Notes: generated by a model not told the origin, from the sequence alone. A DNA stretch of 64,000 bases from Caecibacteroides pullorum (GCF_019239235.1 NZ_JAAZTS010000009.1:62001-126000); one strand, 5' to 3'. Positions 27,586-36,028 are shown, numbered from the stretch's first letter. Numbers and translations: made by a program.

Positions 27586-28332
27586 ATGAATTCCATTCAA
27601 CAATCCATAGCCCGCTATCTTCAAGGTAGCGGGCATTCTTATATCCATCTCAAAGCAGTACTGTTCGACATGGACGGAGTACTATTCGACTCCATGCCCT
27701 ATCATGCCGACGCCTGGCATACGGTAATGGAGCGTCGTGGCCTCCATTTAAGCCGTGAGGAAGCTTTTCTGCACGAAGGACGTACAGGAGCATCGACAAT
27801 AAACATTGTATACCAAAGGCAGTTCGGCAAAGATGCCACTCCCGAAATGATTGAAGAAATCTATGCCGAAAAAAGCCGAGAGTTCAACAAGCATCCTGAA
27901 CCCGAACGCATGAAAGGTGCTTGGGAACTGATACAAAAAGTAAAATCCTGCGGGCTCATTCCTGTATTGGTCACAGGTTCAGGACAAACATCCCTACTCG
28001 ACAGACTGAACCACAACTATCCCGACACGTTCGATCGGAACCATATGGTTACAGCCTTCGATGTCAAATATGGTAAACCGAATCCTGAACCCTACCTGAT
28101 GGGACTGGAAAAAGCGCAGGTAGCCCCCAATGAAGCAATCGTTGTTGAAAATGCCCCCATCGGCGTACAAGCAGGCGTTGCAGCAGGTATTTTTACTATA
28201 GCCGTCAATACAGGTCCACTGGACGAGCAAGTTCTACTTAATGCTGGAGCCAATTTACTATTTCCTTCCATGCTGGCCTTCAATGATTCATGGGAGAAAG
28301 TATACCAAACTTTACAACAAGTGTCCATATAA
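27586..28332 (+). CDS. HAD-superfamily hydrolase, beta-phosphoglucomutase-like
   Basis: The 248-aa protein starts at ATG 27586 (MNSIQQSIARYL), only 5 bp after pgi. HAD motif I is DMDGVLFDSMP (nucleophile Asp about 27), with a helical cap (about 40-110), motif II VTGSG, motif III Lys in KYGKPNPEPY and motif IV ENAPIGVQAG. These enzymes dephosphorylate or isomerise small sugar phosphates. The N-terminal 20 residues before motif I are longer than usual. The gene ends in a strong terminator, closing the lysS-gpsA-pgi operon. Confidence 0.88.
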   Translation: MNSIQQSIARYLQGSGHSYIHLKAVLFDMDGVLFDSMPYHADAWHTVMERRGLHLSREEAFLHEGRTGASTINIVYQRQFGKDATPEMIEEIYAEKSREFNKHPEPERMKGAWELIQKVKSCGLIPVLVTGSGQTSLLDRLNHNYPDTFDRNHMVTAFDVKYGKPNPEPYLMGLEKAQVAPNEAIVVENAPIGVQAGVAAGIFTIAVNTGPLDEQVLLNAGANLLFPSMLAFNDSWEKVYQTLQQVSI

Positions 28333-28338
28333 TAAAAA

Positions 28339-28376
28339 AAGAGGGTATATCATCAACAGATATACCCTCTCATTTT
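28339..28376. terminator. bidirectional terminator
   Basis: A perfect 11-bp stem (GAGGGTATATC / GATATACCCTC, 7-nt loop, 28341-28369) has an A run on the left and a T run on the right. It serves both the HAD gene and the converging histone-like gene. Confidence 0.88.
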
Positions 28377-28390
28377 TTACTATGCAATTC

Positions 28391-28564
28391 TTATTTGGCA
28401 GCTTCCAAAGATGCTTTGCGGAAAGCCTTCATAGCTTTCTCAATTTCCAATGAAGCCTTACGTGCACGGGTACCAGCAGCCTTGTTTCCATTTTCTACCT
28501 GTGCCTTTGCATCTTTTTCAAACGCTGCATATAATTCAGCAATCTTTTCTACTAATTCTTTCAT
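28391..28564 (-). CDS. histone H1-like small basic protein
   Basis: A 57-aa open frame begins MKELVEKIAELYAAFEKDAK and ends FRKASLEAAK. It is Lys/Ala/Glu-rich and wholly helical in character, with a basic middle (GTRARKAS). It matches the short histone H1/Hc1-like proteins annotated in Bacteroides, thought to bind DNA as nucleoid factors; their role is largely untested. A good -7 element (28601-28609) and the shared terminator on its 3' side support that it is a real, separately transcribed gene. Confidence 0.85.
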   Translation of the reverse strand: MKELVEKIAELYAAFEKDAKAQVENGNKAAGTRARKASLEIEKAMKAFRKASLEAAK

Positions 28565-28600
28565 AATCCCTTTAAGTATTTACTTTGTTAATAATGTACG

Positions 28601-28609
28601 GCAAAAATA
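28601..28609 (-). promoter_or_regulatory. -7 promoter element of the histone-like gene
   Basis: The minus strand reads TATTTTTGC, 36 bp before the ATG. Confidence 0.55.
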
Positions 28610-28702
28610 CACTCTTTTGCGAAATAAACACATAAAAAGAATATTTTTTTTTACTACAGCAGCAATTTTAAGCTAAAAAAAGAATAATCGGCGTTTTTTC
28701 TC

Positions 28703-28711
28703 TACTTTTGC
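28703..28711 (+). promoter_or_regulatory. -7 promoter element directly before the AlbA_2 gene
   Basis: TACTTTTGC ends only 4 bp before the ATG at 28716. If used, transcription would start at or near the start codon, giving a leaderless or nearly leaderless mRNA. Confidence 0.5.
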
Positions 28712-28715
28712 AGCC

Positions 28716-29360
28716 ATGAAACGTCTTACAGATACCGACTATATATACACTTTGATTGCTGAAGGTGAGCATCAACAACAAGACTTTAAGTTTGAAATAT
28801 CTGACGCATGTAAAATTGCTAAAACTCTTTCCGCCTTTGCAAATACAGAAGGGGGACGCCTGTTGATTGGCGTAAAAGATAATGGCCGAATTGCAGGAGT
28901 GCGTTCAGAGGAAGAAAAATACATGATCGAAGCCGCAGCAGAACTATATTGCAGCCCAACAGTCAACTATAGCATGCAGACTCATCAAGTTGAAGGACGC
29001 ACTATCCTGATTGTACAAATTGAAGAAAGTGATCAAAAACCAATCTATGCAAAAGATGAATCGGGAAAATACTTAGCCTATCTGCGCATCAAGGATGAAA
29101 ACATCTTGGCAACTCCCGTCCATTTACGTGTCTGGCAACAGAGTGGAAATCCGCTTGGAGAATTGATAGAATATACTGAACGTGAACATTTATTACTTGA
29201 TCTGCTCAAAGAAAACGACCAGTTATCTTTAAACCGATATTGCCGCTTAGCGCATATTTCACGCCGTGCGGCAGAACATCTACTGGCCAAGTTTATCCGC
29301 TATGAAATTGTAGAAGCTGTGTTCGAAGGCCACAAATTTCATTTTCGTTTGAAAGAATAA
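28716..29360 (+). CDS. Schlafen AlbA_2 domain protein, putative regulator
   Basis: The 214-aa protein has an AlbA_2 domain (about 10-130: EHQQQDFKF, ANTEGGRLLIGVKDNGRIAGV). A C-terminal winged-helix-like segment follows (about 150-205: LDLLKENDQLSLNRYCRLAH). AlbA_2 proteins are often annotated as ATP-binding or transcription-related, but evidence is thin. The layout, nucleic-acid-like domain plus HTH, suggests a DNA-binding regulator. It is followed after 31 bp by an alanine symporter gene that may be co-transcribed. Confidence 0.8.
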   Translation: MKRLTDTDYIYTLIAEGEHQQQDFKFEISDACKIAKTLSAFANTEGGRLLIGVKDNGRIAGVRSEEEKYMIEAAAELYCSPTVNYSMQTHQVEGRTILIVQIEESDQKPIYAKDESGKYLAYLRIKDENILATPVHLRVWQQSGNPLGELIEYTEREHLLLDLLKENDQLSLNRYCRLAHISRRAAEHLLAKFIRYEIVEAVFEGHKFHFRLKE

Positions 29361-29391
29361 TAACACCCTACTCCACAACAATACAACACAC

Positions 29392-30789
29392 ATGGGAATA
29401 ATCAATTCAATCAATGACATACTTTGGACATATATCCTTATAGCATTTTTGCTAGGATGTGCCATATGGTTCACTTTCAGAACTCGTTTTGTCCAGTTCC
29501 GCATGATTTCAGAAATGATGCGCCTGTTAGGAGATTCTGCAGGAACAAACAAGAACGTCAAACACATCTCGTCCTTTCAGGCATTTGCTATCTCGATAGC
29601 CAGCCGTGTAGGTACAGGAAATCTGGCAGGAGTAGCTACCGCTATCGCCGTCGGCGGTCCAGGAGCCGTATTCTGGATGTGGATTATTGCCCTATTCGGA
29701 GCATCCAGTTCGTTTGTAGAATCGACCTTGGCACAACTTTATAAAGAAAGAGGGAAGGACTCATATATTGGTGGACCAGCCTATTACATGAGAAAAGGAC
29801 TAAAACTGCCATGGATGGGAACTTTGTTTGCACTCCTCATCACCGTCACTTTTGGTTTTGCATTCAATTCTGTACAGAGCAATACACTATGCGCCGCTTT
29901 CGAAAACGCATTTGGTTTAAGTCATACCATTGTAGGAGTTATACTTACTGCATTAACTGTTCTCATCATCTTTGGAGGCGTACAACGCATTGCCAAAGTT
30001 AGCAGTATCATCGTACCTATCATGGCTCTAGGATATATTGCACTGGCAGTAACCATTGTCTTGCTGAACATAACTGAACTGCCAACCGTAATCAGCCAGA
30101 TTGTAAGCCATGCCTTCGGGTGGAATCAGGCATTAGGAGGAGGTATAGGCGCAGCTCTGATGCAAGGCATTAAACGGGGACTTTTCAGCAATGAGGCCGG
30201 CATGGGTTCAGCGCCCAATGTGGCAGCTACGGCTCACGTCAGTCATCCTGTAAAGCAAGGACTGATTCAGACCTTAGGTGTCTTTACAGACACTCTGATC
30301 ATTTGTACCTGCACAGCTTTCATTATCCTTTTCAGTGGTGCTCCACTAGATGGTTCAGCCAACGGAGTGCAACTCACCCAACATGCTTTGACAAACGAAG
30401 TAGGTTCCTCTGGCAGTATATTCGTAGCAGTGGCATTATTTTTCTTTGCATTCAGCAGCATCTTGGGAAACTACTATTACGGAGAGGCCAATATACGTTA
30501 CCTCACCCATCGAAAATGGATACTGAACATTTATCGCTTATTAGTAAGCGGAATGGTACTGTTTGGGGCATTGGCAACATTGGATATGGTATGGGGGCTG
30601 GCAGACATCACTATGGGATTAATGACTCTCTGCAACCTGATTGCCATCAGCCTTCTTGGCAAATACGCATTTAAACTTTTGGAAGACTATCGTATGCAAA
30701 AACAAAGTGGAATTAAAGATCCTGTATTTACCTCCGACAGATTGAAAGAATTGGAAGATGATTTAGATTGTTGGCAAAAAGAAAGTTAA
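29392..30789 (+). CDS. sodium:alanine symporter (AGCS family)
   Basis: The 465-aa polytopic protein carries the AGCS signature GTGNLAGVATAIAVGGPGAV (about 71-90) and the conserved KRGLFSNEAGMGSAP. Around ten or eleven membrane helices are apparent. The family imports alanine or glycine with Na+. It sits 31 bp behind the AlbA_2-HTH gene. Ligand specificity is inferred from the family only. Confidence 0.92.
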   Translation: MGIINSINDILWTYILIAFLLGCAIWFTFRTRFVQFRMISEMMRLLGDSAGTNKNVKHISSFQAFAISIASRVGTGNLAGVATAIAVGGPGAVFWMWIIALFGASSSFVESTLAQLYKERGKDSYIGGPAYYMRKGLKLPWMGTLFALLITVTFGFAFNSVQSNTLCAAFENAFGLSHTIVGVILTALTVLIIFGGVQRIAKVSSIIVPIMALGYIALAVTIVLLNITELPTVISQIVSHAFGWNQALGGGIGAALMQGIKRGLFSNEAGMGSAPNVAATAHVSHPVKQGLIQTLGVFTDTLIICTCTAFIILFSGAPLDGSANGVQLTQHALTNEVGSSGSIFVAVALFFFAFSSILGNYYYGEANIRYLTHRKWILNIYRLLVSGMVLFGALATLDMVWGLADITMGLMTLCNLIAISLLGKYAFKLLEDYRMQKQSGIKDPVFTSDRLKELEDDLDCWQKES

Positions 30790-30809
30790 GAAATAAGCGC
30801 CAAACAATA

Positions 30810-30841
30810 TTGGTGTAAATCAACTTATTTCGTAATTTTGC
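30810..30841 (+). promoter_or_regulatory. promoter of the 30.9-kb hypothetical gene
   Basis: TTG (30810-30812), 20 bp, then TAATTTTGC (30833-30841) matches the Bacteroides -33/-7 arrangement well. Confidence 0.65.
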
Positions 30842-30871
30842 GCCACGACTAAAAAAACATTCATAAAAAAC

Positions 30872-31501
30872 ATGGGAATATTTACCAACTTATTTAAAAA
30901 GAATACAGAAGAAGTCTCTTCAAAGAACGTAGAAGACTTTGTCTTGCTGACGCGTGTTTATTTCCAGTCAGTAATAGCAGCCAATCTGGGTATCACCAAC
31001 ATTCGCTTTGTGCCCGATGTAGCCACTTTCAAACGGCTATTCAAAATCCCCACACAAGGTGGAAGACTGGGACAAGCAGAAAAAGCTGCCTCCAAGAAAA
31101 TGTTGATGCAAGACTATGCTTTAAGTGAAAACTTCTTCAAAGAAATTGACGCTTCCATCAAAAAACATTGTCGCACTCCCAACGACGTGCAAGCCTACCT
31201 CTTCATGTATCAAGGTTTCGCCAACGACTTGATGATGCTGATGGGTAACTTAATGCAATGGAAATTCCGCATGCCGTCAATCTTTAAAGGTGCCCTTAGA
31301 GCGATGACGGAAAAAACAGTCCATGAAGTCTGCACCAAAACAGTATGGAAGAAAGACGACGTACACAAGACTGCTGCCGCCGTACGCCAATACAAGGAAC
31401 GTTTGGGCTACTCCGAACAATGGATGACAGAATACGTCTACAACGTAGTGGTACTGGCCAAAAAAGAAGCCAAGCATAAAAAGAACGAAGACAAGAAATA
31501 A
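30872..31501 (+). CDS. conserved hypothetical protein
   Basis: I do not recognise this 209-aa protein. It starts MGIFTNLFKKNTEE and has no signal peptide or membrane helix. It is mainly helical with a positively charged C-terminus (KKEAKHKKNEDKK). A motif-like stretch, FKIPTQGGRLGQAEKAAS, lies near residues 55-72. It has its own good promoter and is followed after 15 bp by a UDG-fold glycosylase gene, with which it probably shares a transcript. Codon use looks native. Confidence 0.75.
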   Translation: MGIFTNLFKKNTEEVSSKNVEDFVLLTRVYFQSVIAANLGITNIRFVPDVATFKRLFKIPTQGGRLGQAEKAASKKMLMQDYALSENFFKEIDASIKKHCRTPNDVQAYLFMYQGFANDLMMLMGNLMQWKFRMPSIFKGALRAMTEKTVHEVCTKTVWKKDDVHKTAAAVRQYKERLGYSEQWMTEYVYNVVVLAKKEAKHKKNEDKK

Positions 31502-31516
31502 CAGGTTCACCCATTT

Positions 31517-32092
31517 ATGGAAATAGAACAACACCCATTGGAGCCTTTCCTGCCAACCAATGCCAAACTGCTGATGTTAGGCAGCTTTCCGCCTCAACGC
31601 AAGCGGTGGAGTATGGAGTTCTATTACCCCAACTGGAACAACGATATGTGGCGCATCGTGGGCCTCATCTTCTTCGGCGACAAAGAGCACTTTGTTGTCA
31701 AGGGGAAAAGGGCCTTTTCCAAGGAAGAACTCATTGCTTTCCTGCAGGAAAAAGGCATTGCCCTCTACGACACAGCAACGGCTGTCCGACGCCTGCAGGA
31801 CAATGCATCAGACAAGTTTCTGGAAGTGGTACAACCCACGGATGTCCGCAACCTGCTCGAAAGACTTCCCCAATGCCGCGCCATCGTCACCACCGGCGAA
31901 AAGGCTACCGATACATTGTGCCGCACGTTCTCCCTTACAGCTCCTAAGGTAGGCGACTTCACCGAATTTCTTTTCGGAGAACGTCCCCTGCGTCTCTATC
32001 GCATGCCCTCTTCCTCGCGGGCCTATCCGTTGGCCCTGGACAAGAAAGCGACTGCCTATCGAGTCATGTATCAGGACTTGCAAATGTTATAA
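31517..32092 (+). CDS. uracil-DNA glycosylase superfamily protein
   Basis: The 191-aa protein has the UDG-superfamily N-terminal motif in degenerate form (LLMLGSFPPQRKRWSMEFYY). The C-terminal PSSSRA stretch (about 171-176) sits where the family has its minor-groove loop. This points to a MUG/TDG-like or unassigned UDG branch. The expected activity is excision of uracil or mismatched bases. The missing canonical GQDPYH means the substrate is uncertain. It lies in a likely two-gene unit with the hypothetical gene upstream. Confidence 0.78.
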   Translation: MEIEQHPLEPFLPTNAKLLMLGSFPPQRKRWSMEFYYPNWNNDMWRIVGLIFFGDKEHFVVKGKRAFSKEELIAFLQEKGIALYDTATAVRRLQDNASDKFLEVVQPTDVRNLLERLPQCRAIVTTGEKATDTLCRTFSLTAPKVGDFTEFLFGERPLRLYRMPSSSRAYPLALDKKATAYRVMYQDLQML

Positions 32093-32139
32093 AAGACAGC
32101 ATAATCGGGGACAAGAAGAAAAATAAAGCGGCAAAGGTC

Positions 32140-32170
32140 TTGCAAAATCAAAACTTTCCACTACCTTTGC
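32140..32170 (+). promoter_or_regulatory. promoter of tRNA-Trp
   Basis: TTG (32140-32142), 19 bp, then TACCTTTGC (32162-32170) ends 10 bp before the tRNA. This is a good match to the Bacteroides consensus. Confidence 0.7.
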
Positions 32171-32180
32171 AGCCGCAAAC

Positions 32181-32253
32181 ACGGGAATAGCTCAGTTGGT
32201 AGAGCATCGGTCTCCAAAACCGAGTGTCGGGAGTTCGAGCCTCTCTTCCCGTG
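32181..32253 (+). tRNA. tRNA-Trp (anticodon CCA)
   Basis: This 73-nt cloverleaf has acceptor ACGGGAA pairing with TTCCCGT, D stem GCTC/GAGC, anticodon stem TCGGT/ACCGA with loop CTCCAAA (anticodon CCA), T arm GGGAG-TTCGAGC-CTCTC and discriminator G. A terminator follows immediately. Confidence 0.93.
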
Positions 32254-32255
32254 CA

Positions 32256-32297
32256 ACAAAAAATCCGGTATTCCTCAAAGGATATCGGATTTTTTGT
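32256..32297. terminator. bidirectional terminator after tRNA-Trp
   Basis: A 16-bp stem (ACAAAAAATCCGGTAT with ATATCGGATTTTTTGT, one G-T pair) spans a 10-nt loop. It can stop both the tRNA and the converging lutC transcript. Confidence 0.85.
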
Positions 32298-32311
32298 TGT
32301 AAGGATAAAAA

Positions 32312-32890
32312 TTACTTCAAAACGACCAGCACCTTACGCGCGCCATGGGCTCCCATAACTAGCGCCTGCTCGATGTCGGCCGTCTTCGAAGGCCCCGAGA
32401 GGAATACGCCATAAGGATAGGAAGCCGTCTTTAAAGCAGCATAAGCCTCGTGCATATTGTTGACCAGACGGTTGCGGTCCACAACTATCAGCAATGCCTC
32501 CGCAATGAAATACAGCAACTTATGACGAACGGTCTGCGGAATCCAGACTGCCCCATTCTCGGCCACTCCCATTTCACCCGACACCACAGCCAGGTCTACT
32601 CCGTTCAAATCCTGCGCACGCTCCACCTCGTCGGGATTCAGCGTAGCGCAAGTTACCTCTGTCAAAGTCGAAGCGATGCTACGTGCCTCAGGGAAACGCG
32701 AACGGATGATGGCATCCAGCGTATCACCCTCCTGCCACACTACCGCATCACCTCCCACCTGACGGCTGACTTCACAAAACTGTTTCACCTTGTCGGCATA
32801 GGCCGTAGCCTTTATCTCCCAGCGGGGATAGTCGAAACGCAGCTTGGTGTTCCGACGTATTTTGTCCAATATTTCGTCACGATTGCTCAT
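32312..32890 (-). CDS. lutC: lactate utilisation protein C (LUD domain)
   Basis: This 192-aa LUD-domain protein (family of YkgG/LutC) contains the block VAENGAVWIPQTVRH and the C-terminal SGPSKTADIEQALVMGAHG, typical of the family. In Bacillus, LutABC together oxidise L-lactate to pyruvate. LutC has no redox-centre Cys clusters itself. Its ATG overlaps the stop of lutB by 4 bp, making a tightly coupled three-gene operon. Confidence 0.9.
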   Translation of the reverse strand: MSNRDEILDKIRRNTKLRFDYPRWEIKATAYADKVKQFCEVSRQVGGDAVVWQEGDTLDAIIRSRFPEARSIASTLTEVTCATLNPDEVERAQDLNGVDLAVVSGEMGVAENGAVWIPQTVRHKLLYFIAEALLIVVDRNRLVNNMHEAYAALKTASYPYGVFLSGPSKTADIEQALVMGAHGARKVLVVLK

Positions 32891-34275
32891 TTCTCAGATT
32901 CCTCCTTTCCCTGTACTTTGTTTTTCTTCCACATCTCGTTGAACGATTCCGAAGCAAACTTGGGCAGCTCACGTCCCTTGCCCCAATCATTCAGTCCATT
33001 GTATTTCATGAAACGGGGCAACCCGTTCACCATCGGAGCCGCCCAAAGTGCCGCATTGAACAGGGTCGGACGCTCCATCAGGAATTTCATGCCGCCGGAC
33101 ATATACTGCTTCTCGCTGCTGGCCTTGCCAATAGCCTTCAACCCCTGACGCCACTTATAGATCTGTTCGCCCAAGTCGACCTTGGCCGGACAAACATTGG
33201 AGCAGGAAAGGCAAAGCGAACAGGCCGAAAGATTGTCGTAATACTTCTGCGGATCGTGTGCCATCCCCAGATTGATGCCAATTGGCCCTGGAATGAAATA
33301 GGTATACGAATAGCCACCGCTCCGCCGATAGACCGGACAGGTGTTCATGCACGCTCCGCAACGGATACAGTTCAGCAGACGGATGTGGTCGGTATCGGCC
33401 AGCATGTCGCTGCGCCCGTTGTCTACTATAATGATGTGATACTCACCTCCCTCACGCGGAGAGCGGAAATGGGACGTATAGGTGGTACTGGGTTGTCCTG
33501 TGCCCGAGCGGGCCAACAGACGGGTAAAGACACCTAACGCCTCCATGTCGGGTACAATCTTCTCCAACCCGAAAGCCGAAATGTTCAACTTGGGGCAGGA
33601 CATACCCATATCGGCGTTGCCTTCGTTAGTACATACCACGACATCGCCCGTCGAGGCAACGGCAAAGTTGGCGCCAGTCATGGCCGCATCGGCATTCAGA
33701 AAAATGTCGCGCAGGTTCTTGCGGGCCACATGGGTCAGATAAGTAGGATCGTAGTTGCCCTTTTCGGAACCCATCTCCTTCTCGAACAGTTCGCCCACTT
33801 GCTGACGCTTGATGTGTATGGCCGGCAGCACCACATGGCTGGGCGGCAGGTGCATCAGTTGCAGGATACGTTCGCCCAAATCGGTTTCCACCGTATCGAT
33901 GCCCTTGGATATCAGGAAAGGATCCAGTTCGCATTCCTCGGAAAGCATGGATTTGCTCTTGACAAAGCGCTTGACACCATGGCTGCGCAGCAGGTCGTAA
34001 ATGATGTTGCGATACTCCTCCGCATCCTTGGCCCAGTGTACAATGGCACCATTGGCGGTGGCGTTCTCCTCAAAATCGACCAACAGCTCTTCCAAGTGGC
34101 TGTTGGAATACAATTTCAGCTGACAAGCCTTCTCGCGCAGGTCCTCCCACTCGGACAGTTCCCGGCTCATCTTGTCGCGTTTGGCACGGACCATCCAAAG
34201 GGTCTCGTTGTGCCATGCCACCTGTTCCTTGTCTTGAAGGAACTTCTCGGCGGCTTTCGAATGCTTGGTACTCAT
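32887..34275 (-). CDS. lutB: lactate utilisation iron-sulfur protein B
   Basis: The 462-aa protein has an N-terminal LUD domain (about 60-300). It then has two 4Fe-4S ferredoxin-like clusters: CIRCGACMNTCPVYRRSGGY (about 302-321) and CSLCLSCSNVCPAKVDLGEQ (about 352-371). A C-terminal DUF3390-like tail follows. It passes electrons during lactate oxidation with LutA and LutC. Start and stop codons overlap both neighbours by 4 bp. Confidence 0.93.
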   Translation of the reverse strand: MSTKHSKAAEKFLQDKEQVAWHNETLWMVRAKRDKMSRELSEWEDLREKACQLKLYSNSHLEELLVDFEENATANGAIVHWAKDAEEYRNIIYDLLRSHGVKRFVKSKSMLSEECELDPFLISKGIDTVETDLGERILQLMHLPPSHVVLPAIHIKRQQVGELFEKEMGSEKGNYDPTYLTHVARKNLRDIFLNADAAMTGANFAVASTGDVVVCTNEGNADMGMSCPKLNISAFGLEKIVPDMEALGVFTRLLARSGTGQPSTTYTSHFRSPREGGEYHIIIVDNGRSDMLADTDHIRLLNCIRCGACMNTCPVYRRSGGYSYTYFIPGPIGINLGMAHDPQKYYDNLSACSLCLSCSNVCPAKVDLGEQIYKWRQGLKAIGKASSEKQYMSGGMKFLMERPTLFNAALWAAPMVNGLPRFMKYNGLNDWGKGRELPKFASESFNEMWKKNKVQGKEESEK

Positions 34276-35012
34276 AGTTGTGAAGCCAATATTTCTACAA
34301 TATGAATGGTTTTAATGGGCAAATGTTCGCGGTCAATGACACCCTGCATGTGCATCAGGCAGGAGCTGTCGGCCCCGGTGATGTATTCGGCACCTGTTTC
34401 CATGTGATGCCTGATCTTATCCTGGGCCATGCAGACCGAGACGGCCTGTTCTTCTACGGCAAACATACCACCGAAGCCGCAACACTCGTCCGGATGGGCC
34501 GGCTCAAATACTTCGATATCCTTCACCAGCCCCAAAAGATCGCGTAACTTGTTATAGTAAGGAATGTTACGCTCACTGGGCGAAGAGAGATTGAGCTCAC
34601 GTACGCCATGGCAACTGTTGTGTATGCTCACCTTATGGGGAAAGCATGCACTCAGGCTGTCAGGCTTCACCACGTCGTGAATGAATTCACAGAGGTCATA
34701 AATCTTTCCCGCACTCCGACACACGTGTCCTTCGTGCTTCAGGATATCAGGATGATTCAACTTTACAAAAGCCACGCAGCTGGCCGAAGGACCGACCACG
34801 TAGTCATAATCCTTGAACAAATCGTCGAAACGGAGGGCCAGCTTGGAAGCCTCGCCCTCGAAACCGGCATTGGCCATAGGCTGTCCGCAACACGTCTGAT
34901 CCAGCGGATAGTCCACGTCTACACCCAGGCTCTTCAGCAATTTATAGGATGCCACCCCCACCTTGGGATAGATGGCGTTGATATAACATGGAATAAACAG
35001 ACCTACTTTCAT
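34272..35012 (-). CDS. lutA: lactate utilisation Fe-S protein A (CCG domains)
   Basis: The 246-aa protein has two cysteine-rich CCG domains: TCCGQPMANAGF (about 40-51) and ECCGFGGMFAVEE (about 180-192). These coordinate a special Fe-S cluster in LutA/GlpC/HdrB-type proteins. It is first of the lutABC set. The upstream queE gene ends 38 bp before it on the same strand and no convincing promoter lies between, so lutABC may be read from the queDE promoter. Confidence 0.92.
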   Translation of the reverse strand: MKVGLFIPCYINAIYPKVGVASYKLLKSLGVDVDYPLDQTCCGQPMANAGFEGEASKLALRFDDLFKDYDYVVGPSASCVAFVKLNHPDILKHEGHVCRSAGKIYDLCEFIHDVVKPDSLSACFPHKVSIHNSCHGVRELNLSSPSERNIPYYNKLRDLLGLVKDIEVFEPAHPDECCGFGGMFAVEEQAVSVCMAQDKIRHHMETGAEYITGADSSCLMHMQGVIDREHLPIKTIHIVEILASQL

Positions 35013-35050
35013 GGGTTCATCAGATTTATTGAATGATATGGTTAGTTTTC

Positions 35051-35596
35051 TTATTGTATGTCTATCAGCTTATGCGTCTGCAGACTGAGCCGCCAACGTG
35101 GATGCGCCAGCACACAAGCCACCGTCTCGGCTGTATTCTGGCACGAGCAGGGCTGCAGGAAGAAGTGTGCGGCAGGCAGCTGTTCGTAGGGCGTCAGGTC
35201 CTGCCCCTCGTACACCACCTTCACTTCGTCCATGCGGACCAACTTCAGTACGCCCCCCTCTTTGGGCGAACAGGTCACCCAGTCGATACCTTCCGGCAGG
35301 GGACGAGTGCCGTTTGTTTCGATGCAGATGTACTTCCCAGCCCGATGCAGCAGGTCTACCAACGTTCCGTCAATCCAAAGTGACGGCTCTCCCCCGGTCA
35401 ATATCACCATGCGGGCCGGATATTTCTGTACCTCGGCCAGGATAGCTTCATCGGTCATCTGCGTGCCTTCCTCGTGACGCGTGTCGCAGAAAGGACATTT
35501 CAGGTTGCACCCCGAAAAGCGCACGAATACGGCAGGAGTGCCCGTATGGAACCCCTCGCCTTGCAGACTGTAGAATATTTCGTTAATCTTTCTCAT
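35051..35596 (-). CDS. queE: 7-carboxy-7-deazaguanine synthase
   Basis: The 181-aa radical-SAM enzyme has the CxxxCxxC cluster in GCNLKCPFCDTRH (about 29-41), the GGEPSLW motif and the compact fold of QueE. It converts 6-carboxytetrahydropterin to 7-carboxy-7-deazaguanine in queuosine (preQ0) synthesis. Its start overlaps the end of queD by 14 bp, so the two consecutive pathway enzymes are coupled. queC and queF are not in the window. Confidence 0.94.
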   Translation of the reverse strand: MRKINEIFYSLQGEGFHTGTPAVFVRFSGCNLKCPFCDTRHEEGTQMTDEAILAEVQKYPARMVILTGGEPSLWIDGTLVDLLHRAGKYICIETNGTRPLPEGIDWVTCSPKEGGVLKLVRMDEVKVVYEGQDLTPYEQLPAAHFFLQPCSCQNTAETVACVLAHPRWRLSLQTHKLIDIQ

Positions 35597-35915
35597 AGAC
35601 GGCCATATTTCCTTCGGACTCCTGTACCTCTACCTTGAAACAAGTAGGTATCTGGTCGCACACCCAACGGGCTATGTTCTCGGCCGTGGGATTACAGGGG
35701 ATGACTTCGTTCAGATTCTTGTGGTCGAGACGGTCCATCACCGTCTGCTTGATGTGGGTAAAGTCCACGACCATGCCGTCCTCGTTCAATTCGCGCGAAC
35801 GGCACCAGACGGTAATAATCCAGTTGTGACCATGCAGATTCTCACACTTACTGGGATAAGAAAGGCGCAGGCTATGGGCAGCCGACACCTCCATGCGTTT
35901 GACTACTGTGTACAT
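35583..35915 (-). CDS. queD: 6-carboxytetrahydropterin synthase
   Basis: The 110-aa enzyme starts at MYTVVKRMEVSAAHSL; an upstream in-frame ATG adds a non-homologous stretch. The zinc ligands and catalytic Cys are in AAHSLRLSYPSKCENLHGHN (His, Cys and HGH). It converts dihydroneopterin triphosphate to 6-carboxytetrahydropterin, the substrate of the adjacent QueE. A -7 element lies 70 bp upstream. Confidence 0.93.
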   Translation of the reverse strand: MYTVVKRMEVSAAHSLRLSYPSKCENLHGHNWIITVWCRSRELNEDGMVVDFTHIKQTVMDRLDHKNLNEVIPCNPTAENIARWVCDQIPTCFKVEVQESEGNMAVYEKD

Positions 35916-35985
35916 AGGTTTAATACGCTTACTAAAATAAATGTTCCTACATAAATTCTGCATCTAATGTCACCTCGATGCTGCG

Positions 35986-35994
35986 GCAAAAATA
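35986..35994 (-). promoter_or_regulatory. -7 promoter element of queDE
   Basis: The minus strand reads TATTTTTGC, divergent from the TACATTTGC box serving the DUF454 gene 22 bp away. Confidence 0.5.
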
Positions 35995-36016
35995 CGAATT
36001 TCTTCGTTATTTTTTC

Positions 36017-36025
36017 TACATTTGC
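36017..36025 (+). promoter_or_regulatory. -7 promoter element directly before the DUF454 gene
   Basis: TACATTTGC ends 3 bp before the ATG at 36029, so the mRNA may be leaderless. The longer in-frame ATG at 35978 would lie upstream of this box. Confidence 0.5.
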
Positions 36026-36028
36026 GCC

